A stretch of DNA of 64,000 nucleotides from Pilatotrama ljubarskyi (taxonomy: Eukaryota > Basidiomycota > Agaricomycetes > Polyporales > Polyporaceae). Both the position numbers and the translations under genes were made by a program. The DNA lies in the NCBI GenBank assembly GCA_022385805.1, contig MU277673.1, positions 678,511-742,510 on the forward strand, in the 5' to 3' direction. Under the pieces are notes generated by a model that did not search any database, was not told the origin of the DNA, and was given only the letters and a program-made list of their open reading frames with translations. Below are positions 37,793 to 50,581 of the stretch, piece after piece; within the stretch, counting starts at the first letter, position 1; each line of letters starts with the position of its first letter.

Positions 37793-40366
37793 TCAAGGGC
37801 GAAGCAACGACACCTTGAGCGGCATCTCCGGCACCGTGCTCTCGCCGCCCACCGTCGGGTACTGCACCGCGGCGAAGTTCCACACGATCGGCTTGTCGGT
37901 CGGCTCAAACTTGAAGTGTTGGAGCATGATGAGGAGCACGGTCTCTGCGAACAGACAGCGCGGTGAGGGGTCGCAGTGACGGCACAGATCGGAGGGTACA
38001 TACTGATTTCGACTTGCGCGAACTTGAAACCGCTAAGGGGACGATCAGCACACCGATGCGCGACGCCGTCGAACCTCGAAATACTCACATGCACGCCCTG
38101 CTACCGCCAATGAACGTCATCCTACACGCCACCCCCCAGTCAGCACCTCTTCTCTGCTACACACCCAGGACAACGACTCACAGATGCGAATATACCCCCG
38201 GCACATGCGCCTCCTCGACCTCCTTGGGTAGCCCCTCCAGCCAGCGCTCCGGCCGCCACTTGCTCGCGTCCGGGCCCCAGAGCGTCTCGTCGCGGTTGCA
38301 CATGGTAATGTCCGCGACGACGCGCGTGTTCTTGGGCACGGGGATCGCGGAGAGGAGGCTGCCGTCGCGCGCGCGGACGGGCTCGGAGAGCGGGAGGATC
38401 GTGTCTTTGGTCGTGCTGCAGCAGAGGAGAAGGGTGAGTGGGCTCGGGAATAGTGGGAAGGAGAGAAGGGGGCTTACTCCCGGAATACGGAAGCGACGCC
38501 GGGGTAGCTAGGTCGGACGAGCGTGAATATTAATCACCGGGACGCCTCAGAAAGCGAGAATGCGCTCACACTCTCAGGGTCTCGCGGCACACAGCGTCGA
38601 GATAGGGCAGCTCCATGAGCTTGTTGAAGTCCAGAGTGTCGCCGCTGCCCTCCGTCTCGACCGCGTGCACGATCTCCTCGCGGAGACGCTCTTGTACGTT
38701 CGGGTTGAGCGCGAGCAGCTCCAAGATGCGCGCGAGTGAGTTTGCTGTGGTGTCCATGCCGGCGAGGATCATCGTACTGGATCAAGCAAAGGTGAACGAG
38801 CAGTGCGATGGCGTCAGCGCGCGAGGGAAACGTACGAGACTTGGCCGACAAGCTCGTCATCCGGAAGCTTGTCCTCCTCCGAGGCCATCATGTTCTCCCT
38901 CACTATCCGAGCAAACATCAGCGCCTCCCTTTCATACGCCCATAAACCACACTCACGCAAGATGCTCATGATATCCCTCCCCTCGCCGATCTGGTGCTTC
39001 ACTGCGTCGTCCCCGCGCGCGAGCGCCGCCTTCTTCTCGTTGAAGATGAGCACCGAGCGCGCGTGCATCGTGTCCGAGATGTCCTTCAGCCGCTGCACGT
39101 TCGCGCTCGGCAGCAGCTCCACGACGCGCCGCCGGAACGCCGGCGAGCCGATCTTCACCGCGAGCGGGAGCAGCAGGCGCGGGATCATCGACTTGACCAG
39201 CTGCGGGCTGTCAGGGCGCACGCGTGCGGTGACAGGGATGTCATAATGCGGCGGACGGGTGGATTGGATGAGTGTCCGGCGTCGGAGAGAAGAAGCAGAT
39301 GGAGGGAGGGGACGCACAAGAATTCCTTGACGGCGGTCGCGAAGTCGTCCGGGACGTCCTCGGTGAGCGGGTCGAACGAGTAACCGAGGCCTGCCTGGCC
39401 GAGCACCTCCAGCGTCGTGCGGCCCATCCATGAGAGCATGTCCAGCTCGACCGCGCCGTCCTTCGCGCCCTGCGCGCCCGCGAGCACGCGCGTCTTGATA
39501 GCGTCACGCGTCTACATGTCGATTACATCGTGTCAGCGGGCGGTCTCAGCACGGCGTTGGAGCGATGCGGAGGCGACGGAGGGGCGGGAGACGGCCACCA
39601 CGGTGCGCGCACGTACCTTGTGGATGATCTCGTAGAAGAGGGGCGTCATTTCGCGGAGATGCTTTGTCGAGAAGACCGGGTTGAGCATCTTGCGCTGTCG
39701 CCGATGTTGCTCGCCTACATGCAGCCACCTGTTAGCATTGCGTGCTTGTGCGAAAGACCTGTGGACCACCGCGCGACTGACCTAGGGTGCCGAGGAGACC
39801 GGGCCCGAGCAAGAGCCGCATGCTCCTGTGGGATACGCGTGTGGCGGTGAGCGGGGATCCGTGGCACAGGCGCGCCTAGTATAGAGACGGTGGAGCAGGA
39901 CGTACTGGACGGGCTCTTCGTAGATGTCTTGCTCCTTGATGAAGATGGTGTGCAAAGCCTTAGGGTCATGAACGACAAGCCACTTCCTCTGTAGACCAGC
40001 GCGGGATCCGAGTGAGTCAGGCGGGGATCCTACACGCGTCATGGAGAGGACAGGCGCACGTTGAAGAGCCCGTGCATGGAGGAGACACGACCGTACTTCC
40101 TCAGCTGATCGCGCCATTCCCAGCAGTGGCGGGTCATGTACTGCGCGAGATTCCCTGCATACAAACGCCGTGCGTGCTTCAGCCCCCCATCCTGGAGACA
40201 TATCGAAGGGTGTATGCGCACCGGACAGGAGAGACGCCGACTCTGGGCCGGGCAGGTTATCGAGCGGGTTCTTGACCACGAAAGGGCGCACGAGCACCCA
40301 TGTGAAGTACAGAGTTGCGGCTGCGAGCGCAGCCTGGGGGAGAGTAACATTGTCAAGGAGCGTCAT
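37793..40366 (-). CDS. Cytochrome P450 monooxygenase
   Basis: N-terminal membrane anchor MTLLDNVTLPQAALAAATLY, followed by a Pro-rich hinge (NPLDNLPGPESASLLS). Later motifs are in order: QHRRQRKMLNPVFSTKHLRE (C helix), SWMGRTTLEVLGQAGLGYSF, I-helix MILAGMDTTANSLARILELL, ExxR in AVCRETLRVYP, the PERF-like region WRPERWLEGLP and, across an intron, the haem loop MTFIGGSRACIGFKFAQVEI with its Cys ligand. The last exon reads VPEMPLKVSLLRP and stop. At least a dozen introns. It is a likely ER-bound oxidase; the substrate is unknown and there is no biosynthetic cluster around it. Confidence 0.9.
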
Positions 40367-41625
40367 TCTGTAGTCAGGTTAGCAGCAGCCCTCCGGAGCA
40401 GTCCCAGAGCAGATACGACAAGCGGGGAAAGTGCGGACGAAGCCAAGGCCGGAGGAAAGGCGGTGGGAAACCTAGGGGCAGGGAGAGGAGGAAGGAAGCG
40501 GAGGTGGGCGCGAGGGAAGCCGTAAGCTTAGCGACTATATATGCATCTCCTCGAGGGCGTTGCAACTGATTCTCCTGCTGGGCTGCACGGCCACCTCGAG
40601 TGGTCTGTTCCGGTGCGTGCGCCGTAACTGACGAACTTCGATATCGCGCAGTTATCGCGCCCGGTCCTTCTCCTTCCGTGTCCATCTGGGCCGGAAGCCT
40701 CCAAAGAATAGCGCAAAGTCTGTCCGCGCGCCTCATGCATACGCACGAAGCGCCACGCTATCACAGGAGATTTGCAGTGGCGACCGCCCGTCGCCGTCAA
40801 CGTCGGCCACTTGATGAAGTCGTAGCTTCTGCTCTGACGGTTTCACTTTGATCGGGACGGACTGCGTAGATCCCTTCAGCTTGATCTCCCCTGTTCCATC
40901 ATCGCAGACTCCGAGAGTCCGAGGATTATCGATCAGCCCTTGGGTTTGTGCAGCGAATGCGCGACGTTCGACGCGCTGCCCCGGATCACTGGGAGTCATG
41001 GGCGCTGCGTGCACATGTCGGAGCTGTCTCTCCTCCGAGAGCCTATCGTCCAAAAAGCATGAAACGGCCAGTCGGAGCGTGCTGATATTGTCAGCAGTGA
41101 TCTCGGCGGTAGTGTGCTTGCCTGTGACTGAATGCTCGCTTCTGTGCCTGAGGCTTGAGAGATGTGCCGTGGGCTTCCACCGAGGGCGTCATCCTATGTT
41201 CGTGCAGTCGATCCTCTATCGCTGCAGTGCATCGTCCACAGGAGTGTCCGGGTGCAGCATTCCTTTTGAAACGTGTAGGACGATACCAGGCTGGGACAAC
41301 GACAACACCAGGAATAGTGTACCGCGCCCTAGCAGCTTCATGACTTTACCGGGAACATCGGCTTCGCCGCCGTAGGGAGTTGTACAGTAAGTGGCGCACT
41401 TGAGCTCTATGCTTCACAGCGGAGATCAGGGAATTGTATCGCATTGAGACGTCAGTTTCGCAGATCGTTTCCTCTGCCGTACTCGATGAGGTGCGTTAGA
41501 TACAAGCATCGACGCTGAAGGATATCTGCATGAGCAATCGGTCGATACGACAGGCACTGAGGCAATTCGCGTACCCCTTAGAGCGGTGACCTGCTATGCG
41601 TTGCTGCATCATGGGCCCACGTCAC
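40367..41625. other. Intergenic between P450 and carbonic anhydrase
   Basis: About 1.25 kb with overlapping ORFs (the longest, 175 codons at 40848-41375, has no recognisable features). It should hold the P450 promoter and the carbonic anhydrase 3' region. Confidence 0.4.
40535..40541 (-). promoter_or_regulatory. TATA-box candidate of the P450 gene
   Basis: On the minus strand the sequence reads TATATAG about 170 bases before the P450 start codon. The spacing is long but possible with a leader of ~140 bases. Confidence 0.3.
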
Positions 41626-42842
41626 TTACACAATTTGACGTATCTGCAACAATAGTCAGAACATCATCGCGCACTCGCCCACCCATCTCAGCACGCACCT
41701 TGCCCGTCTCGACCTCGTACACCCACCCCGTGACCTTCGTCCCGGGGAGCACGAGCGGGTTCTCCTGGAGGAACTTCACGTCCTCCCGCACGCTCTCCTC
41801 GAGGCCCTGGAACTCGAGGAACTCGATCTGGTCGACCGCTTGCGCGACCGCAGCGTTGCCCGGGTCGCTCTCCTTCACGAGCGCGCGCAGCTGGGGCGTG
41901 TTGAACGTGACCATGCCGCACCCCGTGTGGTGGAAGACGGCGATCTCGCGCGTGCCGAGCAGGCGCTGCGAGATGACGATCGACCGGAGTGCTTCTTTGC
42001 TGTGCGGGGAATTAGGTGGGACGCGGGCGTGAGCGCGGAGGGACGCGGCAGGCGATGGAGGGGAAGACGTACGCGGCTCCTCCTGCATTACGGACGATGT
42101 GCGCTTCGCCCTCTTTGATGCCAAGGTGCGCATAGGGGCTACGCGCGCCATTCACCGTCAGCCCTCTGCGATGACGCGAACGAGGGAAAACGCTCACTTG
42201 ATCCGCGCGTCCATGCAGGTTACGATGAGGAGCTTCTTGGAGGGGGGCAGCGGGAGCTTGCCCTTGTCGCCGAAGTTCGCGACGTACTCCTCGTTCGCCT
42301 TGAAGAATTCCTTGTACGCGGACATGTGCGTGTCGTTGTTCTGCTGGTTAGCGGAAGCGGGGGCAGGATCGGGCTTGCGGTGCGCGTCCGTCAACTCGGG
42401 GCTTTTCTACATGTGCGTTCGAGGTGTCAGTGCGTGTGCTTCTCGGGAAAGCAGGCAACGGCGAAGAGGGATAAGGGATTTCCGGTATGGCGAGAGGATG
42501 GCGTGCGCGAGTTGTAATGGCGCGCGACGATTAGAAGGGAAAGTAGAGAGTCGGCTGAGCTCCTAAGCCCACAGAACGCTGCAAAGTTCTCAGCCTTATA
42601 GGCTCTCGTGACGCGCCGCCGCGCACGCCCCACAGCACCGTCGTCCTCGTCACTTGTCGAAAAATCAGCATGGCCAGGACACGTACGCTAGCATCTTCAG
42701 CAGTGAGCTTCGCCGCGGCGACGGAGCAGGAGCGGGTGAGGGAGGGATGGCCGACGGCGCGGGGTGCCTTGCAGAGGAGGGAGGAGGTGCGCTTGAGGTG
42801 GTTGAAGCCGCCATTGTACAGCCTGCGGAGGAGGAGTTGCAT
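41626..42842 (-). CDS. Beta-carbonic anhydrase, predicted mitochondrial
   Basis: Exon 1 encodes a basic, Ser/Leu-rich N-terminus (MQLLLRRLYNGGFNHLKRTS...), a plausible mitochondrial presequence. An intron (gtacgt at ~42686 to ...tgtag ~42409) joins to KSPELTDAHRKPDPA and MSAYKEFFKANEEYVANFGD. The catalytic blocks are LLIVTCMDARIK (Cys ligand and Asp-Arg), HIVRNAGGAA and AVFHHTGCGMVTF (His and Cys ligands), completing the zinc set of a beta-class enzyme. The C-terminus reads GWVYEVETGK then IRQIV and a stop at 41626. It hydrates CO2 to bicarbonate. The internal Met of MSAYKEFF could start a shorter cytosolic form. Confidence 0.88.
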
Positions 42843-44180
42843 CGAGCGAGCTGTGTGCGCTGTGGTCGCGAGTGCTGTCTGGTCAACGTGCAGAGACCCC
42901 CGCTCGACGCGCGCTGCACCCACCCCAGACAATTTCGCGCCAGGTGACTCGTCGCGCGCCCTTTTTCTCACGCTTGTCTGGCTAGCGAGCTACGTCATAC
43001 GCTCTGCCCCTGGCGGTGAAGGCACGGGCGCCTCGTCTTTTATGTCGGTCTGCTTGGCTATGGAGACATGGCACTGGCAGAGGCTGCAACTCGTACTGAT
43101 GCATGTCATCGTTAACTTGGCGGCCGAAATGACCCCATGATGGCAGTGAGAGCTAGTATCTGTATTCAAAGAGAAGAAATCTCGGGGACTGAGGTTGCTG
43201 TCTGGCATCTACAGCTTAGGAAGCAGTCTGGGAGCAGTTGGACCTGCCAGAGGTACGATGTGCCTCAGATTCTGAGCTAGGAAGAGGTTCGCTTCCGATA
43301 AGTTCGACAGTCGTCTAAAGTCTTGCAGTCCACGTAGACGTTAGCTTGACTGGAAGACCGGCGTTCTTCAGATCCGAGGGTTCAGCACGTCCAAGGAGAA
43401 CGCTAGGTTGAACCTGTGCACACTGTACGTATACGGCGTCTCCAGATATGCCATGGGAGAGGAGAGTTGTGTACTCGGGCCGGGTGCAGAGGGACAGGTG
43501 AGCGGAAGTCAGTGTCCGATCGTAATAAGCGTGCCTGTGCAGCTGTGGCCCCAAGGTGCGCGCCCCTTCTGGACAGCAATCTCGCGACCGCATGGGGTGA
43601 AGAGCGTCGATGTCCGCGTCCTCGACACGTCCACGCATCGTCCGCAAGGCAGTTTGCTGTTGGGAGTGGTGTTGTGTGTCGTCGAGAGCGCCACGACGTC
43701 GAGAGGCAGGTGGGGCGTTGAGTAGGTGGCGGCAGCAATCAGAGCGGCGCGTACTGTAGGTAAATAAGGACGCCCTCACGTGGCTCCACCGACGCGTCGC
43801 GCGCCCCTGGACCCCGGAACCGGTGCCCGTCCCATCCCCTGCCGCGTCCATTTCCCAGCTGCGAACAAGCCTGATCGCTTCCAAGGCTGATGTTCATTCT
43901 TGGCAGAGTATCGCTTGGATTGAGAGAGGGTCGTAACTAGTGAAGACGACGGGAACAAACGTCGCTCGGACGACAATTGTGTGCGAGAAAGGGACGGGGG
44001 AGTGGCCGGGGAACAGCTTGACAGGGCGCGTGTGGCGGAACGTCATCGAGGGACGGACAACAGCTGCGTTCATTCATCTGCAGCGTCCTGCACCGCTCCC
44101 ACACACTCCTTCCCTGCGCTCGCCTCTCCTTCTATCCTACCACACACCTCTAGTCGACCCTCCCGCCCCTCCCGCCCGTC
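42843..44180. other. Intergenic between carbonic anhydrase and tricalbin (divergent)
   Basis: About 1.3 kb. Overlapping ORFs of up to 189 codons (43315-43884 minus) show no family features. The flanking genes diverge, so both promoters should lie here. Confidence 0.4.
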
Positions 44181-47100
44181 ATGGCGACACAGTCCGTCGA
44201 CGGCACACACATCCCCCAGCAGGCACAGGCCAAAGTCAACGGCATCGTCGAACAGGATGCCGCCAAGGGTAGCGTGCCCGTCCACACCTTCGACCCCAAC
44301 GCGAGCCCGCAAGAGAAGGCCGCCGCCGCTGGCAAGGGGAAGAGCAAGCTCGGCCTCGACAACGACGACGTCAAGACAGGCGCGAAAGGTTCGTCTGTGC
44401 CGCCCGCACCCTTCACATCCTCACGCCCGCAGCATGGCCGTGCCGCTCACCTGCATACATCCGCAGAACTGGCCGTGGACACAGGCAAGGCGCAGTCCAC
44501 CGTAATTCCGACCATAACTGTCGAGGACGTCGACCGCAGTCGGCCCTCCAACGGACAGCCCCTAGACAAGTCTCCAACGTCGCCCACGACACCAGCCTGG
44601 CCGTCTTCCCCAACATCACCTGCTGATCCTGAGGTACCCGGAGCCATGCCGAACGGTCCTGCGCCTGCAATACCTGACTGGTACAAGCTCGGGTGGCGCG
44701 ACGTCTCCGGGATCGACCAGCCTTCATTAGCTGAGGGCGAGGAGAAGGACAAGGAGGTCCTCTCACTGTTCCTGAAGGAACAATTCTATGGCGAATGGTA
44801 CCACAACGCAGCCCTCATAGTCGTCGTAAGTACCTCAGAGCATGGCGCACAGGGCATGACACTCACTTTGCGTAGACCGTGATTGTTACCCACTTCCTAA
44901 CTCGCTTCCACTTCGGCTGGGGCTGGCTCTTCATCCTGCTCGCATTCTGCAACACCTACTACTCCACGTCCATGAAGCGCCTCCGCACGCGCGCCCGCGA
45001 CGACATCCAGCGCGAGCTCGTCAAGACGCGCTTCAGCACCGACACCGGGATCGAGTCTGCCGAATGGATCAACAATTTCCTCGACCGCTTCTGGCTCATC
45101 TACGAGCCTGTCCTCTCGCGCACCGTCGTCGCCTCCGTCGACCAGGTCCTCTCGCAGAACTGCCCGCCGTTCCTCGACTCGCTCCGCCTCAGCACGTTCA
45201 CCTTGGGGACGAAGGCGCCGCGGATCGACCGCGTGAAGACGTATGCGCGCACGGAGGACGATGTGGTCGTGATGGAGTGGTGGTTCTCGTTCACGCCGAA
45301 CGACACATCCGAGCTGACGGAGCGCCAGAAGCTGAACAAGGTCAACCCGAAGATCATCCTGAGCGTGCGCGTGGGCAAGGGCCTCGCGAGCGCGGCGATG
45401 CCGATCCTGCTCGAGGACATGTCGTTCTCGGGGCACTTGAAGGTCCGCCTGAAGTTGATGACGAACTTCCCGCATGTGCAGCTCGTGGACTTGTCGTTCA
45501 TGGACAAGCCCGTTTTCGACTATGTACTGAAGCCCCTGGGAGGCGAGACGTTTGGCTTCGATATCGGCAACGTGAGTGCCCCATTCTGCCGTAGGCGCCT
45601 AGTGCTAATGGCCTCGTAGGTCCCTGGCTTGTCCGCCTTCATCCGCGACACCGTGCATGGCGTGCTTGGGCCCATGATGTATGACCCGAATGTCTTCACT
45701 TTGAACCTGGAGCAAATGCTCTCGGGCGAACCGATCGACACCGCCATCGGCGTACTGCAGGTCACAATTCACGACGCGCGCGACCTCAAGGGCTCGAAGC
45801 TCGGCGGCAGCCGCCCCGACCCGTTCGTCAGTCTGAGCATCAACGAGCGCGTCGAGCTCGCAAGAACGAAGTTCAAGCACAACACGTACGTCATTTCGCA
45901 GTTGCTTGTCGTGGTGACGTAGTGTGGTTTGATGCTGACTGCCAATTTGATTTTGACTTTGTGGTTGCGGTATGACGTGCGTAGGGCGAACCCGTCGTGG
46001 ATGGAGACAAAGTTCCTGCTGGTAAACTCGCTGACGGAGAACCTGATCCTGAAGGTGTGGGACTACAATGACCATCGGGCGAACACGGACCTCGGGTTCG
46101 CGACGTTTGACCTGAGCGTGCTCGAGCAGGATGCGACGCAGGAGAACATCCAGGTCCCGATCTTGAAGGACGGCAAGGAGCGCGGGACGATTCGCTTCGA
46201 CGTGAACTTCTACCCGGTGCTCAAGCCCGAGATCGACACGGGAGGCAAGGAGACCATCCCGGACACGAGTGAGTATCTCCCGCCTTCGGAACCGACTACC
46301 TGGTCACTAACGGTCCTTCACCTCGCGCAGAGGTCGGCATCGTGCGCCTCAACGTGCATCAGGCGAAGGACCTTGACTCGACCAAGTCGATGACCGGCGA
46401 CCTGAACCCGTTCGTGAAGCTTTACTCGGGGTCGGCGAGCCAGCCGCTGCATGTCACGCGCAAGCTGAAGCACACGAACAACCCGGTGTGGGAGGAGAGC
46501 ACCGAGTTCCTGTGCACGGACAAGAACGCGAGCGTGATCATCGCGAAGGTCGTCGACGACCGCGACTTCCTCAAGGACCCGATCATCGGGTACATGAGCA
46601 TCCGCTTGCCCGACCTCCTCAACGCGAAGGCGACGGGCAAGGACTGGTGGCGCCTCAGCGGCGCGCGCTCGGGCAAGATCAGGATCACGGCCGACTGGAA
46701 GCCGCTGAACATGGCGGGCAGCCTGCACGGCGCGGACCAGTACGTGCCCCCGATCGGCGTCGTGCGGCTCTGGCTGCAGAAGGCGACGGACGTCAAGTAC
46801 GTGCAGGACTTACCTTGCGCATAGCTGGAGGATGCTGACGAGCGCTCGTACTCAGGAATGTCGAGGCGACGCTGGGTGGCAAGGTGCGAACGCGACGGAT
46901 TGTCGGGGGGAGAGTTTATATCGGACTGGCTGACATCCATGGCACCGAATCTTTAGAGCGACCCGTACGTGCGCGTGCAGATCAACAACATTACGCAAGG
47001 CCGGACGGAGGTTGTCAACAACAGTGCGTCCCATCCTCAGAAGCTCTTCATGTGTCGCTCACACGCGGATTGTCCTGCAGACCTGAACCCGGAATGGGAC

Positions 47101-49844
47101 CAGATCATATACATCCCAGGTAAGGCTCCTCCACGCTCGAGGCGCTATGAAACTCTAAACCACACGTCCTTCCGCCCGCAGTGCATTCGCTGAAAGAAGT
47201 GCGTGAGATGACAGAACTCTCCCGCGGGTGATGCGCGTGGGTGCTGACAAGTGCGATTCTGTACAGACGATGCTCCTCGAGTGCATGGACTACCAGCACC
47301 TCACGAAGGTGCGCCGGCCCGTTTCCCACTGCTTCCATGCATCCGTCCGTCCGTCCGCTGACATCTCGATCGCTTCGCGCCCTGCAGGACCGCTCCCTCG
47401 GGTACACCGAACTCAAGGTCGCCGACCTCGCGAAGCCGACGGACGCCGAGGCGGGCGAGTTCTTGTACGAGTCCACTGGCAAGCGCGAGGCGGAGGAGCC
47501 GCTCAAGCTCGGGAACGGCGCGTTCAAGGGCAAGCTGCACTACGTCGCGGAGTTCGTCCCCGCGTACGCCGTGCGCGGCATCCGCTTCGACTCGGGCCCG
47601 AGCGAGCTCGAGCAGGCCGCCGAGCACGCCGACGGCGCGCTCTCGGACGGGGACGAGGGCGAGACCGTGCACGACACCGACTCGGAGATCGACGTCGCGG
47701 CGGTGCCGGAGGGCATTACTGCTGCTGAGCCGGTGGACGAGGACGATAAGCCCGAGTCAGACAAAGGACATCGGCGTGTCACGTCGACGGACACGGCGTT
47801 CAGCGGGACGTCGGCTAGGACGTCCGGGACGACTGCTGTCGAGGGCGTCGAGAAGCGCCCGGAGGAGCGTGGTGTCGAAATGAGCAAGGAGGAGCTCCTC
47901 AAGCACCGTGAGTCGCGACGGATCTCCGTGGATTGCTGGCGTTGTGCTGACTGCGATCCACAGAGGCGGGCGTGGTCATCGTGAACGTGCTGTCGGGCCA
48001 CCTGCACAAGAAGGCGCGGCTCGAGTTCCTGCTCGACGACGCGTACTGGCCGGCGTTCAGTACTATCCGCCCGCGCAGCACGAACGCGCAGTGGGAGTAC
48101 ATCGGCGAGGGGGTCGTGAAAGAGCTCGACTTCAGCCGCGTGTGGCTCCGGCTCAACGAGGCGGACGAGGGCGACAAGGACGACGTCGTTGCGGAGTGGA
48201 AGGGCGATACGAAGGCGTTTTTGGAGCGTGCTATGGTATGCATTGTCTTTTGGCTGCTTCTTGAATCGAAGTACGGTCTGCTGACGGGGTGGCGATCGAC
48301 AGGACGGGCCTACAGAGTTCACCTTGGTGGATCCTAATGACGAGGACCGGAAGTCCACTGTCAAGCTCGAAGCGCGTTACTTGCCCGTTCCGATCAAGCT
48401 CGAGGCTCGCGAGAGCGTCAATAGTGCGTTTGATGTGACCCCCCTATGTGTCTGTCTGTCGCTGATATTTCACCATGTTATAGACCAGGGTATGCTGCGG
48501 GTCGACCTGCTTGACGGTCACGGCATTCATGCCGCCGACCGCGGAGGTGAGTCGCTTCTATGACTTGACGCGACGACTGCGCATGCTGATCGGTTTCAGG
48601 CAAATCCGATCCCTTCGTCGTGTTCGCCCTCAACGGGCAGCGGGTGTATAAGTCGCAGACCAAGAAGAAGACGCTCACCCCTGAGTGGAATGAGAATTTT
48701 GTGGTCCAAGTGGTATGTCCATGGACTCACCGGCATGTACGCTTGGTCGCTGACTGTTTTCACCCAGCCCTCGCGTGCTGCCGCCGACTTCCAGCTGGAG
48801 GTCTTTGACTGGAATCAAATCGAGCAGGCGAAGAGCCTCGGTTCCGCCAAGATCGAGTTGGCGAGCCTGGAGCCGTTCACCGCCGTCGAGCGGACTCTTC
48901 CGTTGACACACGACAAGCATGGCGAGAAGGGCGAGGTCCGCGTACGGCTGCTCTTCACGCCCGAGATCATCGTCAAGACCCGCAAGAATACGTCGACGTT
49001 CTCGACCGCGGGGCGTGCGATGACGCAGCTCGGCCACCTCCCAGTCGGCGCGGGCAAGGGTGTCTTCCACGGCGTCACCGGCGTCTTCAAGAAGCACGGC
49101 AGCAACTCGAGCTCTGACTCGGAGGAGGAGCGTTCTCCTGAACTGCCGGCGGGCGTAGTCTCAAAGCAGGTCGACTATGCGGCCGAGGGCACGACCCCGG
49201 CTGCGTTCCCGACGGTCAACGACGGTGGCGCCCATAGTCAGGTGCCCGGCACCCTGCGTGTCGTGGTCAAGGACGCGAAGGACCTCTCGATGGCGGATAT
49301 CAAGCCGTATGTGGTGGTTCGCGTTGGCGACAAGGAGCACAAGACGAAGCACGCCCACAAGACGGCGGCGCCTGAGTGGTGAGTACACAGACACTCTCCA
49401 TCTCGGCTGCCCTTCATTGCTGACACACGTTATAGGAACGAGTCCTTCGCTTTCTCCGCTGCGCCTACGACGCAAACGAAGCTCTTTGTATGGGTATATG
49501 ATCACAAAACACTGGGCAAGGACAAACTGCTCGGCTCTGCCGACATCGAGGTATGTTCCGTCTTGACATATCGTAGGCGAGGCTGCTGTCTCACTGTCAA
49601 TTCACCACTATAGATCTGGCAACAGTTGCAACCCGGAGAGGCCGTCCCCTCCAAAGACCTCGCCGTCGAGCTGCGCGAAGGGCAGGGTCTCCTGCACCTC
49701 CGACTTGAGTACGACCCCGATACCCCGCTGTCCAACAAGGGCTCGCGTGCGTCCCTGCATTCGATAACCGGCGAGCGCGCCCCGCCTATCTCGCCCTCGA
49801 GGTTCTCGCTCAGCCGGCGGAGGGGGGCGGACCGCGATGACTAG
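44181..49844 (+). CDS. Tricalbin (extended-synaptotagmin type) SMP/C2 domain protein
   Basis: Start MATQSVDGTHIPQQAQAKVN with a low-complexity N-terminal region. A membrane segment follows (VTHFLTRFHFGWGWLFILLA), then an SMP lipid-transfer domain (ESAEWINNFLDRFWLIYEPV through ETFGFDIGNVPGLSAFIRDT). Five clear C2 domains come next: IGVLQVTIHDARDLKG, VGIVRLNVHQAKDLDS, IGVVRLWLQKATDVKN, QGMLRVDLLDGHGIHAADRG and PGTLRVVVKDAKDLSMADIK. The segment GVVIVNVLSGHLHKKARLEF suggests a sixth, degenerate C2. Tricalbins tether ER to the plasma membrane and move lipids; the fourth C2 keeps acidic calcium-site residues (ADRGGKSDPF). More than ten introns, including short ones within C2 domains, all join in frame. 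The C-terminus is Ser/Arg-rich. Confidence 0.93.
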
Positions 49845-50581
49845 TCGTAGACTAAGACTCGGACTGCACAGAATGGCGCAAGCCTGACGACGCTCACGTT
49901 ACGATAGTGATTGACCCGGCTACGGACGGTAACTAATGTTCTCCCTTTCGTTAGTATCATGTACGATTTACCCCACGATTCCCGTACATTCCAATTATCA
50001 TCTGTTTGTCTTACGCTACAGCGTGCGGCACACGTAGAACATATCGTTTGAGGTCAGCCCGAATTCAGACCACACGCAGCAAAGGCCAGGATTGCGCCAA
50101 CATTGCGAACAGCAGTCGACAGTATAGTATCATGCAGCTCGGCCGCCGCGCATGGTGATACCGCACGCACTCATCCTTGCGCACTAGGCACACATACCTT
50201 GCCGGAATTCGGTTCTTAATCTGGCACACACGAGCGCGCTAAGGCATTGCGGAACGTGACGGACGTCATTCTCATTCAGTATGTGATACAAGAGTCGTGA
50301 GCCGTAAGAACGAATACAAAGGGAATGCGTATGACCTGTACGTGCGAAGTGGAAAGGAATGAAACGGAGCCCCATAAACCCAGAGGACGTTTGTATGGAG
50401 ACAAGGTGTGAGGAACTGTTCGTGGTGATGCGTGAGGGTGAGCGTTATGCGAGCGGGGAAGATATAAGAGTACATAAGGATAATACAACCACGACGACTT
50501 CACGCCGCCGTTGAACCGGTGTATAATGCTACAGGCACCGCGTGGCCTCTGGCGAGCGGTGCGCGAGGGTACCATGGACGT
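49845..50581. other. Convergent intergenic spacer
   Basis: About 740 bases between tricalbin and the oligopeptide transporter, which converge. No supported gene. Confidence 0.45.

Noticed and set aside
44897..45475. 192-codon minus-strand ORF
   Set aside because: It lies opposite the SMP domain of tricalbin and has no features of its own.
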